Positions 1 to 9,500 of a stretch of DNA of 64,000 bases are shown here, piece by piece (positions within the stretch are counted from its first letter, which is position 1; the number at the start of each line of letters is the position of its first letter). The translations under genes and the position numbers were made by a program. Where the stretch lies: assembly GCF_024137965.1 (NCBI RefSeq), contig NZ_CP099975.1:1736001-1800000 (forward strand). The letters are read 5' to 3'. This DNA comes from Halomonas sp. Y3 (GTDB lineage Bacteria > Pseudomonadota > Gammaproteobacteria > Pseudomonadales > Halomonadaceae). The notes under the pieces were generated by a model. That model ran no database searches and was not told where the DNA came from. It saw nothing but the letters and a program-made list of their open reading frames with translations.

Positions 1-681
1 GAGGTGCTGGTGGTGATGGCGCGTACCGGCGAGCCCGACAGCGGTGCCGGCGGCGTCTCCGCTATCGTGGTGCCCGCCGATGCTGCCGGCATCGAGTATG
101 GCAAGAATGAGGAGAAGATGGGCTGGAAGAGCCAGCCCACCCGGCTGGTCAGCTTCGATTCCGTGCGGGTGCCGGTCGCCAACCGCCTGGGCGCCGAGGG
201 GGAGGGCTTCAAGCTCGCCATGAAGGGGCTCGACGGCGGGCGCCTCAATATCGCCAGCTGCTCGCTGGGGGCCGCCCAGCACGCCCTGACCCTGGCTCGG
301 GACTACATGGCCGAGCGCAAGCAGTTCGGCCGCGAGCTCAGCCAGTTCCAGGCCCTGCAGTTCAAGCTCGCCGACATGGCCACCGAGCTCATGGCCGCCC
401 GGCTGATGGTTCGCCAGGCCGCCTGGCGCCTCGACCAGAGCGACCCCGAGGCCCCGGCCCACTGCGCCATGGCCAAGCGCTTCGCTACCGATGTAGGCTT
501 TCAGGTCTGCAACGAGGCCCTGCAGCTCCACGGCGGCTATGGTTATATCCGCGAGTACCCCCTGGAGCGGCTGGTGCGCGATACCCGCGTCCACCAGATC
601 CTCGAAGGCACCAACGAGATCATGCGCCTGATCGCCGGTCGCCGCCTGCTGGCCGACGGCGTGATCGAGTCGCTGCAATAA
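1..681 (+). CDS. Acyl-CoA dehydrogenase, C-terminal part (isobutyryl-CoA dehydrogenase-like)
   Basis: The gene enters from the left edge, so its start is outside the window; 226 codons and a TAA stop remain. It covers the end of the middle beta domain and the whole C-terminal helical domain of the acyl-CoA dehydrogenase family. Visible family marks are ERKQFGREL (flavin/substrate region), HGGYGYIREYPLER and EGTNEIMRL near the end, where short-chain members carry the catalytic glutamate. The next two genes are a 3-hydroxyisobutyryl-CoA hydrolase and a 3-hydroxyisobutyrate dehydrogenase, so the likely role is oxidation of isobutyryl-CoA to methacrylyl-CoA in valine breakdown. The context-based substrate is an inference; the family assignment is firm. 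Confidence 0.9.
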   Translation, partial: EVLVVMARTGEPDSGAGGVSAIVVPADAAGIEYGKNEEKMGWKSQPTRLVSFDSVRVPVANRLGAEGEGFKLAMKGLDGGRLNIASCSLGAAQHALTLARDYMAERKQFGRELSQFQALQFKLADMATELMAARLMVRQAAWRLDQSDPEAPAHCAMAKRFATDVGFQVCNEALQLHGGYGYIREYPLERLVRDTRVHQILEGTNEIMRLIAGRRLLADGVIESLQ

Positions 682-693
682 GGAGCACAACCG

Positions 694-1848
694 ATGACGG
701 ATCTTCCCGTACGCTTCGACGAGCTGCCCACCGCCTGCGGCGGGCGCGTCGGCGTGGCCACCCTCAACGCCCCCAAGTCCCTCAACGCGCTCTCGCTTGA
801 GATGGTGCACCAGCTCGAGGCCAAGCTGGACGCCTGGGCGGTGGATCGCAGCATCGTGGCGGTGTGGCTCGAGGGCAGCGGCGACAAGGCCTTCTGCGCT
901 GGGGGCGACGTGGTGGCCCTCTACCGCTCGCTCACCGAGGAGAGCGAGAATCGCGGCGCCGGCCGCGACAGCCTGCTGGCCGAGACCTACTTCACCGCGG
1001 AATACCATCTCGACCACCGCATCCACACCTACCCCAAGCCGCTGCTGGTGTGGGGCGACGGCATCGTCATGGGCGGCGGCCTCGGCCTGATGGCCGGCGG
1101 CTTCCAGCGCATCGTCACCGAGACCACCCGCATCGCCATGCCCGAGATCACCATCGGGCTCTACCCGGACATCGGTGCCAGCTGGTTCCTCAACCGCATG
1201 CCACCGGGGGTGGGCGCCTACCTGGGGCTCACCGGCGCCCAGCTCAACGCCCGGGACGCCCTGGATCTCGGCCTCGCCGACCGCTTCATCCCCCGGGATC
1301 GCCGCGGCCTGGTGCTCGCCGCCCTCACCGAGGCGGACTACGGCGACCGCAGCGGCGCCGCCCTGCGCGCCGGCGTCCAGGCCGCCCTGGACCGCCACGA
1401 AGACCGCACCACCGCCCCGGTGGGGCAGGTGTGGCCGCATATCGACCATCTCCAGGCCCTGGTCGGCGCCGTGGACGCCCCCACCGCGGTGGCGCGCATC
1501 CTCGCCGACGCGGCCGACGACAAGTGGCTCGCCGCCAACCGGGCGCGCCTGGCCGACGGCTGCCCGATGAGCGCCCACCTGGTGTGGCGCATGCTGCAGC
1601 GCCACGCCCACACCAGCCTCGCCGACGCCTTCCGCGACGAGCTGGTGCTCTCGGTGCAGTGCTGCCGCCACGGCGACTTCGTCGAGGGCGTCCGCGCCCT
1701 GCTGATCGACAAGGACAAGAGCCCCCGGTGGAGCCACCCCGACGCCGCAAGCGTCCCGGAAGAGGCCGTCCAGGCGCTCTTCGTCTCCCCCTGGTCCTCG
1801 GAGGAGCACCCCCTGCGCGACCTCGGCCTCGGCCACCGCGTCGGCTAG
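694..1848 (+). CDS. 3-hydroxyisobutyryl-CoA hydrolase (enoyl-CoA hydratase/isomerase family)
   Basis: 384 residues of the crotonase fold, the usual length of HIBYL-CoA hydrolases, which cleave 3-hydroxyisobutyryl-CoA to the free acid in valine catabolism. AFCAGGDVVALY (about residues 67-78) is the oxyanion-hole and acyl-CoA-binding loop, and PEITIGLYPDIGASWFL (about 150-166) contains the catalytic Glu/Asp region typical of the hydrolase subfamily rather than of plain hydratases. The start ATG follows a clean AAGGAG 12 bases after the stop of the acyl-CoA dehydrogenase, so the two genes are co-transcribed. A plain enoyl-CoA hydratase is less likely given the length and the mmsB gene behind it. 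Confidence 0.9.
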   Translation: MTDLPVRFDELPTACGGRVGVATLNAPKSLNALSLEMVHQLEAKLDAWAVDRSIVAVWLEGSGDKAFCAGGDVVALYRSLTEESENRGAGRDSLLAETYFTAEYHLDHRIHTYPKPLLVWGDGIVMGGGLGLMAGGFQRIVTETTRIAMPEITIGLYPDIGASWFLNRMPPGVGAYLGLTGAQLNARDALDLGLADRFIPRDRRGLVLAALTEADYGDRSGAALRAGVQAALDRHEDRTTAPVGQVWPHIDHLQALVGAVDAPTAVARILADAADDKWLAANRARLADGCPMSAHLVWRMLQRHAHTSLADAFRDELVLSVQCCRHGDFVEGVRALLIDKDKSPRWSHPDAASVPEEAVQALFVSPWSSEEHPLRDLGLGHRVG

Positions 1849-1874
1849 TTCAAACAATCACAAGGAGCACCACC

Positions 1875-2771
1875 ATGAATATCGCCTTTATCGGCCTCGG
1901 CAATATGGGCGCGCCCATGGCCAGCAACCTGGTCAAGGCCGGGCATAGCGTCACCGTCTTCGACCTGGTGGAGAGCGCCATGCAGGCGCTGGAGAGCGAG
2001 GGGGCCAGCCGCGCCGCCAGCGCCGAGGCCGCCGCCCGGGAGGCCGAGGTGATCATCTCCATGCTGCCCGCCGGCGCCCACGTCAAGGGCCTCTACCTGG
2101 GGCGCAACGGCGAACCCGGGCTGTTCGACGCCGTGGCGGGCAAGCCCCTGGTGATCGATGCCTCCACCATCTCTCCGGAGGATGCCCGGGCCGTGGCCGC
2201 CGCCGCCGCCGAGCGCGGCATCTGCTATCTGGACGCCCCGGTCTCCGGCGGCGTGGGCGGTGCCAAGGCCGGCATCCTGACCTTTATCGTCGGCGGCGAG
2301 GCGGCCGGCTTCGAGAAGGCCAGGCCGGTGCTCGAGGCCATGGGCAAGAATATCTTCCACGCCGGCGACAACGGCGCGGGCCAGGTGGCCAAGATCTGCA
2401 ACAACATGCTGCTCGGCATCCTGATGAGCGGCACCGCCGAGGCGCTGGCGCTGGGGGTCAAGAACGGCATGGATCCGGCGGTGCTCTCCGAGATCATGAA
2501 GCAGAGCAGCGGCGGCAACTGGGCGCTCAACGTCTACAACCCCTGGCCCGGCGTGATGGAGGGCTCCGCAGCCTCCCGGGACTACCAGGGCGGCTTCCTC
2601 ACCGACCTGATGGCCAAGGACCTCGGCCTCGCCTGGGAGCTGGCCCTGGGCTCGAAATCCACCGTGCCCATGGGCTCCCAGGCCCGCAACCTCTTCGCCC
2701 TGCACAGCGCCCAGGGCAACGGCGGCCTCGACTTCTCCAGCATCCAGAACCTCTACCGCGCCGGGGAGTGA
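1875..2771 (+). CDS. mmsB: 3-hydroxyisobutyrate dehydrogenase
   Basis: 298 residues. NAD-dependent oxidation of 3-hydroxyisobutyrate to methylmalonate semialdehyde, the step after the hydrolase encoded just upstream. The N-terminal Rossmann motif GLGNMGAPMA, the substrate-binding loop DAPVSGGVGGAKAG and the catalytic-lysine segment KICNNMLLG are all present in order. The ATG is preceded by AAGGAG and sits 26 bases after the previous stop; this is the last gene of the valine operon, and REP repeats start about 40 bases after its stop. mmsA is not in the window and may lie to the left. Confidence 0.93.
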   Translation: MNIAFIGLGNMGAPMASNLVKAGHSVTVFDLVESAMQALESEGASRAASAEAAAREAEVIISMLPAGAHVKGLYLGRNGEPGLFDAVAGKPLVIDASTISPEDARAVAAAAAERGICYLDAPVSGGVGGAKAGILTFIVGGEAAGFEKARPVLEAMGKNIFHAGDNGAGQVAKICNNMLLGILMSGTAEALALGVKNGMDPAVLSEIMKQSSGGNWALNVYNPWPGVMEGSAASRDYQGGFLTDLMAKDLGLAWELALGSKSTVPMGSQARNLFALHSAQGNGGLDFSSIQNLYRAGE

Positions 2772-2812
2772 TGGCAGGGAATCCGCGCTCCTGACCGGCG
2801 ATTACCTCCGGC

Positions 2813-3056
2813 GTAGGAGCGCAGATTCTGCGCGATGGGCGGTGTTGTTGCCAATGCGCCGGGCCCCTGCGCCTGCCGCTGTCTCGCCGATAAATCGGGC
2901 TCCTACGGGTGGATGAGGAGGTGTAGGAGCGCAGATCCTGCGCGATGCGCGGTGTTGTTGCCAATGCACCGGGCCCCTGCGCCTGCCGCTGTCTCGCCGA
3001 TAAATCGGGCTCCTACGGGTGGATGAGGAGATGTAGGAGCGCAGATCCTGCGCGAT
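2813..3056. repeat. Tandem REP array, 110-bp period, left of the RAYT gene
   Basis: Two full 110-bp units (starting 2813 and 2923) and a 24-bp partial third (3033) are almost identical. Each unit opens with GTAGGAGCGCAGAT(C/T)CTGCG, which contains a GCGCAG/CTGCGC palindrome, and ends with an inverted copy of the second half-element, ATAAATCGGGCTCCTAC, so each unit is a pair of head-to-head REPs sharing the GTAGGAGC outer box. No gene lies between 2772 and 3135. Confidence 0.9.
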
Positions 3057-3135
3057 GGGGTGTTGTCGAGGACAATGCGGACAACTTTGCCCCGGTGTCC
3101 TAACGTGATGGCAGGGGAATGGGGCTGGTACCGAC

Positions 3136-3570
3136 ATGTCATCACACCGTGGACACGCCTTGCGCCGTGGGCGCTGCTCCTTGCCTGGGCATGGCTATCT
3201 CATCACCGCGGTCACGCAGGATCGCAGCCGCTGGTTCGAAGAGACCGCCAATGCCCGTGCAGCAGCTCGCTCTTTCTATGCCGACTCAGTGGCCCTTGAG
3301 GCAGAAACCCTGGCTTTCGTGGTCATGCCGGATCATGTTCATTGGCTGCTGATTCTCAACGGAGACCTGTCCGAAGCCGTGCGGCGGTACAAATCTCTGG
3401 TCACTCATCAGGTCGGGGCGAGGGTATGGCAGAGAGGGTTCCATGACCACGGCCTACGGCGCGAGGAGGACCTCCGGCGGGTTGCCCGCTATATCGTCGC
3501 GAACCCGCTCAGGGCGGGGCTGGTAGACAACATTCTCGACTACCCCTACTGGGATGCCGTCTGGCTATAG
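3136..3570 (+). CDS. REP-associated tyrosine transposase (RAYT, Y1_Tnp/HUH family)
   Basis: 144 residues. RAYTs are single-copy relatives of IS200 transposases thought to spread REP palindromes by single-strand cleavage. The metal-binding HUH motif is in VVMPDHVHWLL (about residues 62-72), and the candidate nucleophilic tyrosine is in ARYIVANPLRAGLV near the C-terminus, with GFHDHGLRREEDLR between them, all in the standard order. The gene is bracketed by REP arrays on both sides, as expected for this family. No strong ribosome site precedes the ATG. It appears intact, so REP mobilisation could still be active; that last point is inference. Confidence 0.88.
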   Translation: MSSHRGHALRRGRCSLPGHGYLITAVTQDRSRWFEETANARAAARSFYADSVALEAETLAFVVMPDHVHWLLILNGDLSEAVRRYKSLVTHQVGARVWQRGFHDHGLRREEDLRRVARYIVANPLRAGLVDNILDYPYWDAVWL

Positions 3571-3605
3571 CGGTGTCCCATTGCGGATCAATGGCGCTCT
3601 TGCCA

Positions 3606-3825
3606 ATCGCCGATAAATCGGGCTCCTACTGGGTGGGGGCGTGCCTGCCGCTGATCGCCGATAAATCGAGCTCCTACGGGGTGGGGGCGTGCGCGCCGCT
3701 GTATCGCCGATAAATCGGGCTCCTACTGGGTGGGGGCGTGCCTGCCGCTGTATCGCCGATAAATCGGGCTCCTACTGGGTGGGGGCGTGCCTGCCGCTGA
3801 TCGCCGATAAATCGAGCTCCTGCGG
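3606..3825. repeat. Tandem REP array, 48/49-bp period, right of the RAYT gene
   Basis: Five direct copies of a unit beginning ATCGCCGATAAATCG(G/A)GCTCC start at 3606, 3654, 3703, 3752 and 3800. Each contains the CGATAAATCG palindrome followed by GCTCCTAC, and the copies are joined by GGGTGGGGGCGTGCCTGCCGCTG spacers. All five point the same way and use only one of the two REP half-types, unlike the paired arrangement on the left of the RAYT gene. The stretch 3571-3902 holds nothing else visible except the upstream region of the MATE gene. Confidence 0.9.
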
Positions 3826-3902
3826 GTGGCAACTCGGGTGTGCCGTCGGCGGCACTATCGCTTCGGTGCTACCATGCCCGCTTTGTTCGTGTGAGAGCGT
3901 GC

Positions 3903-5309
3903 ATGTCCTCTTCTTCACCTGCGGCGGCGCCGGGACGTCCCATGCGGCGGGAGCTGCTGGAGGGGCCCATCGCGGCGACCCTGCTGCGCAAGACCCTCCC
4001 CGTCATCGGCGGCATGATCGCCATGATGAGCTTCAATCTTGTGGATACCTGGTTCATCGCCCGCCTCGGCACCGAGCCGCTGGCGGCGGTGTCCTTTACC
4101 TTCCCGGTGGTGTTCACCGTGATCAGCCTGGCCATCGGCCTGGGGATCGGCACCTCGGCGGTGGTGGCCCGGCGGCTGGGGCGGGGGGAGTTCGAGACGG
4201 TGCGCCGCCGCGCCACCGATGCGGCCCTGCTCGCCCTGGCGGTGGGCCTCTTGATGACGCTGCTGGGGCTGGCCACCCTGGAGCCGCTCTTCCGCCTGCT
4301 CGGCGCCGACGATGCCCTGATGCCGCACATCCGCGACTACATGGGCATCTGGTACCTGGGCGCGGCGGCGGTGATCGTGCCCCGGGTGCTCAACAGCGTG
4401 CTGCGCGCCCACGGCAACACCGTCACCCAGGGGCTGATGATGGCCCTGGCCGCCGGCGTCAACGTGCTGCTCGACTGGTGGCTGATCTTCGGCGTGGGGC
4501 CCTTTCCGGCCATGGGAGTCTCCGGGGCGGCGCTGGCCACCGTGCTGAGCTGGGGCCTGATGGCGGTGGCGCTCGGCTTCCAGAAGGAGCTGCGCGGCCT
4601 GATCGACCTCGCCGGCCTGACCCGGGCGGGGCTGCTCGACTCCTGGAAGGAGCTCGGCCGCATCGCCGGCCCGGCGGCGCTCACCAGCGTCTTCACGCCC
4701 ATCGCCATGGGCCTGCTGACCCGCATCATCGCCGGCTACGGCCACGACGCCGTGGCCGGCTTCGGCGTCGGCACCCGCATCGAGGCGGTGGCCCAGATCG
4801 CCGTGCTCGGCCTCTCCATGACCCTCTCGCCGCTGGTCAGCCAGAACGCCGGGGCCGGCCAGTTCGACCGGGTGCGCCGGGCGATCCTCGGCTGCTTCGC
4901 CTTCGTGCTGGCCTGGCAGCTGCTGGTGTGGCTGCTGCTCCAGGGGCTGGCCCCGGGGATCGTCTCCGGGTACGCCGAGCGCCAGGCGGTGGGGGAGGTG
5001 CTGCGCACCTTCCTCTGGCTGGTGCCCCTCGGCCTCGGCGCCCAGGGGGTGGTGATCCTGGCGGTGTCGTCGTGCAACGCCCTGCACCGTCCCGCCCGTG
5101 CCATGCGCCTCTCGGTAACGCGCCTCTTCCTGCTGCTGGTGCCCCTGGCCTGGCTGGGCGGCCGGCTGGCCGGCACCACAGGCGTCTTCGCTGGCATGCT
5201 CGCCGCCAACGGCCTGATGGCCATCGTCGCCTGGTGGCAGATCCGCCGGCTGCTGCGCCAGGTCTCGACGCCCGGTGAGGCAGCGGAGTCAAGCGCCACC
5301 AAGGGCTAG
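3903..5309 (+). CDS. MATE family multidrug/metabolite exporter
   Basis: 468 residues with about 12 hydrophobic segments in two homologous halves, the MATE fold that exports cationic compounds using a Na+ or H+ gradient across the inner membrane. The first half opens with TLPVIGGMIAMMSFNLVDTWF, typical for MATE helix 1-2 (only its middle part, GMIAMMSFNLVDTWF, is diagnostic). I chose the ATG at 3903; an upstream in-frame ATG at 3840 would add 21 residues derived from the REP array and is unlikely. The substrate cannot be read from sequence. It stands alone: the next gene starts 68 bases later behind its own palindromic control region. Confidence 0.9.
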   Translation: MSSSSPAAAPGRPMRRELLEGPIAATLLRKTLPVIGGMIAMMSFNLVDTWFIARLGTEPLAAVSFTFPVVFTVISLAIGLGIGTSAVVARRLGRGEFETVRRRATDAALLALAVGLLMTLLGLATLEPLFRLLGADDALMPHIRDYMGIWYLGAAAVIVPRVLNSVLRAHGNTVTQGLMMALAAGVNVLLDWWLIFGVGPFPAMGVSGAALATVLSWGLMAVALGFQKELRGLIDLAGLTRAGLLDSWKELGRIAGPAALTSVFTPIAMGLLTRIIAGYGHDAVAGFGVGTRIEAVAQIAVLGLSMTLSPLVSQNAGAGQFDRVRRAILGCFAFVLAWQLLVWLLLQGLAPGIVSGYAERQAVGEVLRTFLWLVPLGLGAQGVVILAVSSCNALHRPARAMRLSVTRLFLLLVPLAWLGGRLAGTTGVFAGMLAANGLMAIVAWWQIRRLLRQVSTPGEAAESSATKG

Positions 5310-5348
5310 TCGGGCGCGACTGTTTCAAACGTTCATTTCGCGTTAACA

Positions 5349-5366
5349 TCAACGTTGAATTCAACG
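5349..5366. promoter_or_regulatory. Overlapping palindromes, candidate operator
   Basis: TCAACGTTGA (5349-5358) is a perfect palindrome and overlaps a second perfect one, CGTTGAATTCAACG (5353-5366), giving three alternating TCAACG/CGTTGA half-sites immediately before the ribosome site of the DUF1289 gene. This looks like a dimeric repressor operator; the regulator is unknown. Confidence 0.45.
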
Positions 5367-5377
5367 AGGGGGACGCC

Positions 5378-5866
5378 ATGGGCGCCATCGCTTCGCCCTG
5401 TGTGGGGCTCTGCTCCACCACCCTGGGCGACCGCACCTGCCGCGGCTGCCAGCGGGCCGATACCGAGATCCGCGACTGGTTCGGCCTCGGCGACGACCAG
5501 CGCCGCGCCCGCATGGCCGAGCTCGACGCCCTGCGCGAGGCCGTGGCCGGCCGCTACCTGCGCCTGGTCGATGCCGCCGCCCTCCAGGCCCAGCTCGAGC
5601 GCCACCGCATCCGCTTTCGGCCCGACCAGCCCGGGCTGTCCCGGGCGGTGGAGCTCTTGCGGGTCGGCCGCGAGCAGATCCGCGAGCTCGCCCGCTACGG
5701 CCTCGCGCCGACGGGGGAGGGCGAGGGGCTCGCCCTGCCCGAGCTCCATGCGCGCCTGGCCGCCGAACTGCGCGCCGCCGCCGACGCCCGCGGCCTGGCC
5801 CTGGCCGCCCATGACGCCTCCCCGAGTCCATCCGCTTCCTCAGCCGAGACCCCTTCATGTCCGTGA
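5378..5866 (+). CDS. DUF1289 domain-containing protein
   Basis: 162 residues. The N-terminal 50 residues carry the DUF1289 pattern: SPCVGLCSTTLGDRTCRGC with four cysteines, followed by R.DTEIRDWFGL, which suggests a small metal-binding domain. The rest is a predicted helical, Arg/Ala-rich region that I do not recognise. The ATG follows GAGGGGGAC. Its last 10 bases overlap the start of miaE, so the two are translationally coupled; the protein has no defined function, and a link to tRNA modification rests only on this coupling. Confidence 0.82.
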   Translation: MGAIASPCVGLCSTTLGDRTCRGCQRADTEIRDWFGLGDDQRRARMAELDALREAVAGRYLRLVDAAALQAQLERHRIRFRPDQPGLSRAVELLRVGREQIRELARYGLAPTGEGEGLALPELHARLAAELRAAADARGLALAAHDASPSPSASSAETPSCP

Positions 5867-6501
5867 CGCTTCCCGAGCCCGTCAACGACAGCGCCGACGA
5901 CCTGCTGTCTGCCGAGCTGCTCGCCTTCCTGCGCTGCCGCACCCCCGACGCCTGGGTCGCCTGGGCGCTCGACAACCCCGAGCTCCTGCTGATCGACCAC
6001 GCCCAGTGCGAGAAGAAGGCCGCCTCCACGGCCATGAGCCTGCTCTACCGCTACGTGGACCAGCCGCTGCTGCTCACCAAGATGAGCCAGCTGGCCCGGG
6101 AGGAGCTCCTGCACTTCGAGCAGGTGGTCAAGCTGATGGAGAGCCGCGGCATTCCCTACCGCCATATCAGCGCCTCCCGCTACGCCGAGGGGCTGCGGCG
6201 GCACGTGCGCCCGGAGGAGCCCGAGCGGCTGGTGGATATCCTGATCATCGGCGCGCTGATCGAGGCGCGCAGCTGCGAGCGCTTCGCCCGGCTGATTCCC
6301 CACCTGGACCCCGAACTTGCCAAGTTCTATCGCACTCTGGTTAAGTCGGAAGGGCGCCACTACGAGGACTACCTGATGCTGGCCCAGCACCTGGCCGCTT
6401 CACCCATCGAGTCCCGAATCGAGTTCTTCGCCGATCGCGAAGCCGAACTGGTGCTGACGCCCGACACGGCGTTCCGTTTTCACAGCGGCGTACCGGCCTG
6501 A
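5857..6501 (+). CDS. miaE: tRNA-(ms2i6A37) hydroxylase MiaE
   Basis: 214 residues. MiaE is a non-haem diiron monooxygenase that hydroxylates the isopentenyl group of ms2i6A at position 37 of tRNAs reading UNN codons. The ferritin-like four-helix core is visible, with iron ligands in DHAQCEKKAAS, REELLHFEQV (ExxH), ALIEARSCERF and SEGRHYEDY. Length matches the family. It overlaps the preceding DUF1289 gene by 10 bases. The miaA and miaB genes needed to make the substrate are not in the window. Confidence 0.93.
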   Translation: MSVTLPEPVNDSADDLLSAELLAFLRCRTPDAWVAWALDNPELLLIDHAQCEKKAASTAMSLLYRYVDQPLLLTKMSQLAREELLHFEQVVKLMESRGIPYRHISASRYAEGLRRHVRPEEPERLVDILIIGALIEARSCERFARLIPHLDPELAKFYRTLVKSEGRHYEDYLMLAQHLAASPIESRIEFFADREAELVLTPDTAFRFHSGVPA

Positions 6502-6529
6502 GGCCGCCGCCAGAGACAGGCAGGACGAC

Positions 6530-9500
6530 ATGATGCGGGATGCTTCCGACGCCACCGATACCCCACAAACGGATCGGCTGGCTCTCTTCGGCCACTTCTC
6601 GCTGACGCTGGGTGAGGACGCGCTGACCCAGTTCAGCTACGACAAGGTCAAGGCGCTGCTGGTCTATCTGCTGCTGCATCACCAGCCGGTGAGCCGCGCC
6701 AGCCTGGCCGAGCTGCTGTGGCCCGACCAGGGGCTCTCCTCCGGGCGCACCAACCTGCGCCACGCCCTGCACTGCCTGCGCCAGTCCCTGGGCGAGCACG
6801 CCGACGAGGTGCTGGTCGTCTCCCGCCAGACCATCGCCTTCCGCCTGCCGGCCGGCTGGCAGTTCGACCTCCACGAGGTGCAGCGCCTGCTCGACGGCGA
6901 GCGCGACCTGCCCACCCTGGCCCGCCTGCTCGAGCACTACCGGGGCGACCTGGTCGAGGAGCTCCAGCTCAACAGCTGCGGCGACTTCCAGCGCTGGCTG
7001 GTGCAGGTGCGCAACGACTGGCGCCAGCGGGTGATCCGCTTCGCCGAGGCGGTGCTCGAGCAGCACGACAGCGCCCCCGACCGCCTGCTGGTGGACCTGG
7101 TCAACCGCTTCTCCGGCTACGGCCCCTTCCACGAGCGGCTGGTGCGCCAGCTCGCCGAGCAGGGCCAGCTGGCCGCCGCCCACGAGCAGTACAACGCCTA
7201 CCTGCAGCTGCTGGCGCTCTCCGGCCAGCAGCCCGAGCCCGCCTTCCTACAGCTGGCCCGTCACTGGTCCGACACCCACGCCGATGCCGCCGCCGCCGGG
7301 GGCGTGGGCTTCGCCCGCACCCTGGCGCCGGACAGCGCGCCCCTGCGGGAGGAGGAGATCGAGCAGCGCCAGCTCTCGGTGATGGCCATTCGCCTGCGCC
7401 TTAAGGGGGATCTCTCCAGCCGCCCGGCCAGCCGCGACTGCCTGATGCTGCAGTGCGAGCTGCTGCGCTGGCTGGAGGAGCAGTGCCACCACCTGGGCGG
7501 CTTCTGGCTGCCCGGCGCCACCGGCGGCCTGGGCCTGGCCTGCTTCGGCACCCACGGCCCCGCCCACCAGCTGGCCGAGCTGGTGGCGCTCTTCGAGCAC
7601 TGCCGGCGCATGCTCCCCGAGGAGTGCGAGCGCCACTGGGGCGGGGAGGGCGAGCCGCCCCGGGTGGAGCTCTCCGCCGGCCTCAACAGCGGCCGGGTGG
7701 TCTACCTGCCGGAGCGCGGCCTGGTCGACCCCCTGGGCCAGGTGACCCAGGGGTCGCTTGAGCTGATGGCCGCCGCCGAGGGCAGCGAGCTCGTCATCTC
7801 CCAGGAGGCGAGCCAGCATATGCCGCCGGCCCTGGACCTGCAGCCGAGGCTCAGCTCCCGCCTGGTGGCCAGCGACGGCCGGGTGCGCCTGCGCGCCCTC
7901 GTCCTGGGGGCGAATGAAGGCGGCCGCGAGGCGCTGCCGCCGAGCCTGGTGGGGCGCGAGACGGCGCTGCGCACCCTGCGCGACGCCCTGGCCCGGGCCG
8001 GCATCGGCCTGCGCCAGAGCGTGCTGGTGCGCGGCCCCTCCGGCATGGGCAAGTCGGCGCTGATGGTCGGCTTTCGCCAGCTGGAACAGAGCCGCGACGC
8101 CGCCATCTGCTGGCAGCCCAATACGCGGCTCTCGGTGCAGGAGCCCCACGGCGTGGCCCGCCAGCTGGTGCGCTGGCGCCTGAACGAACGCATCACCCCC
8201 GAGGCTCTGGCGCGCCTGGGCGACGCCCTGGGGCTGCCGGCGCTCGACGAGCCTCGCCGGGAGCTTCTCGAAGAGGCCCTGGGCGCCCGGGAGCCCCGCG
8301 AGGTGGCCCTGCTCACCCAGAGTGGCGAGGCGGTGGAGCTGGTGGTGGGGCTGCTGCAGCGCCTGATCACGGCCTTTGCCGCCGAGCGCACCCTGGTGCT
8401 GATGATCGACGACCTGCAGTGGCTCGACGAGCCCAGCTTCAAGGTGCTCGCCGGGCTCCAGGCGCGCCTGCCGATCAACTGCGCCTTCATGCTGGTGGCC
8501 AGCCACCACGGCCGCGAGGCGCTGCCGGCGCGGCTCCACTGGGACCAGCAGATCACCCTGGGCAAGCTCGACCCCATGCACTCCTCCCGGCTGCTCTCCC
8601 AGCTCGCCCGGCGCTACCGCATCCACCTGAGCCCGCGGCTGCGCGGTCAGATCATCGAGCGCTGCGACGGCGTGCCCCTCTACCTGCAGGAGATCTGCCG
8701 CCGGGTCGACATGGACCGCCGCGAGGGGCGCAGCGTGCAGCTCGACGAGCTCCCCCACGGCCTGCTGGGCCTGCTGGCCAGCCGCATCGACCAGCTCGAC
8801 GCCGACCGCGAAGTGGCCCACGTGGCGGCGGTGCTGGGCCGCCGCTTTCGCTTCGACTTCCTGGCCGAGTGCAGCGGCTGGGAGAAGCCGCGCCTCAGCC
8901 AGGCGCTGGAGCAGATGCGCCGCCTGGAGATCATCGAGCCGGTAGAGGGCGACGAGGACGGCCGCGAGTACCAGTTCACCCATCAGCTGCTGCAGGAGGC
9001 CGCCTACCTCTCCTGCCCCCGTGACGTGCGCACCGCCATCCACCGCCAGGTGGTCGAGCTGATCGAGGAGCGCTTCCCCATGTGGATCAGCCGCCACCCG
9101 GGGGACTTCGCCACCCACCTGCGGCGCAGCGGCCACTACGCCCGGGGCGCGCGCTACTACGAGCTGGCCGCCCGGGAGGCGCTCAAGGTGAGCGCCAACC
9201 GCACCGCCCTGAAGATGGCCGACCTCGGCCTCGCCAGCCTGCGCCAGGTGGAGGACCAGGCCGAGCGGGAGATCAGCCTGCTCACCGTGCGCGGCCAGGC
9301 CGCCTTCGCCCTGGAGGGCCACGGCTCGCCCACCGCCCACGAGAGCTTCGTGCGCGCCCGGGAGCTGCTTCAGGGCCTGGGGGAGGGCATGGATGAGGAG
9401 GGCGGCGACGCCGAGGACCTCGAGCAGGCCTTCCTGGTCAAGTGGGGCCTCTGGGTGGGCTGCAGCCAGCGCCATGCCCACGCCGACGCCTTCCACCTCG

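Noticed and set aside
864-2771. A 635-codon plus-strand frame running through the hydrolase gene into mmsB
   Set aside because: The first half is Arg/Pro-rich out-of-frame reading of the hydrolase; only the part from 1875 is real (mmsB).
2813-3056. Possible CRISPR array because of regularly spaced repeats
   Set aside because: The 110-bp units are identical throughout, spacers included, so they are tandem REPs; no cas genes.
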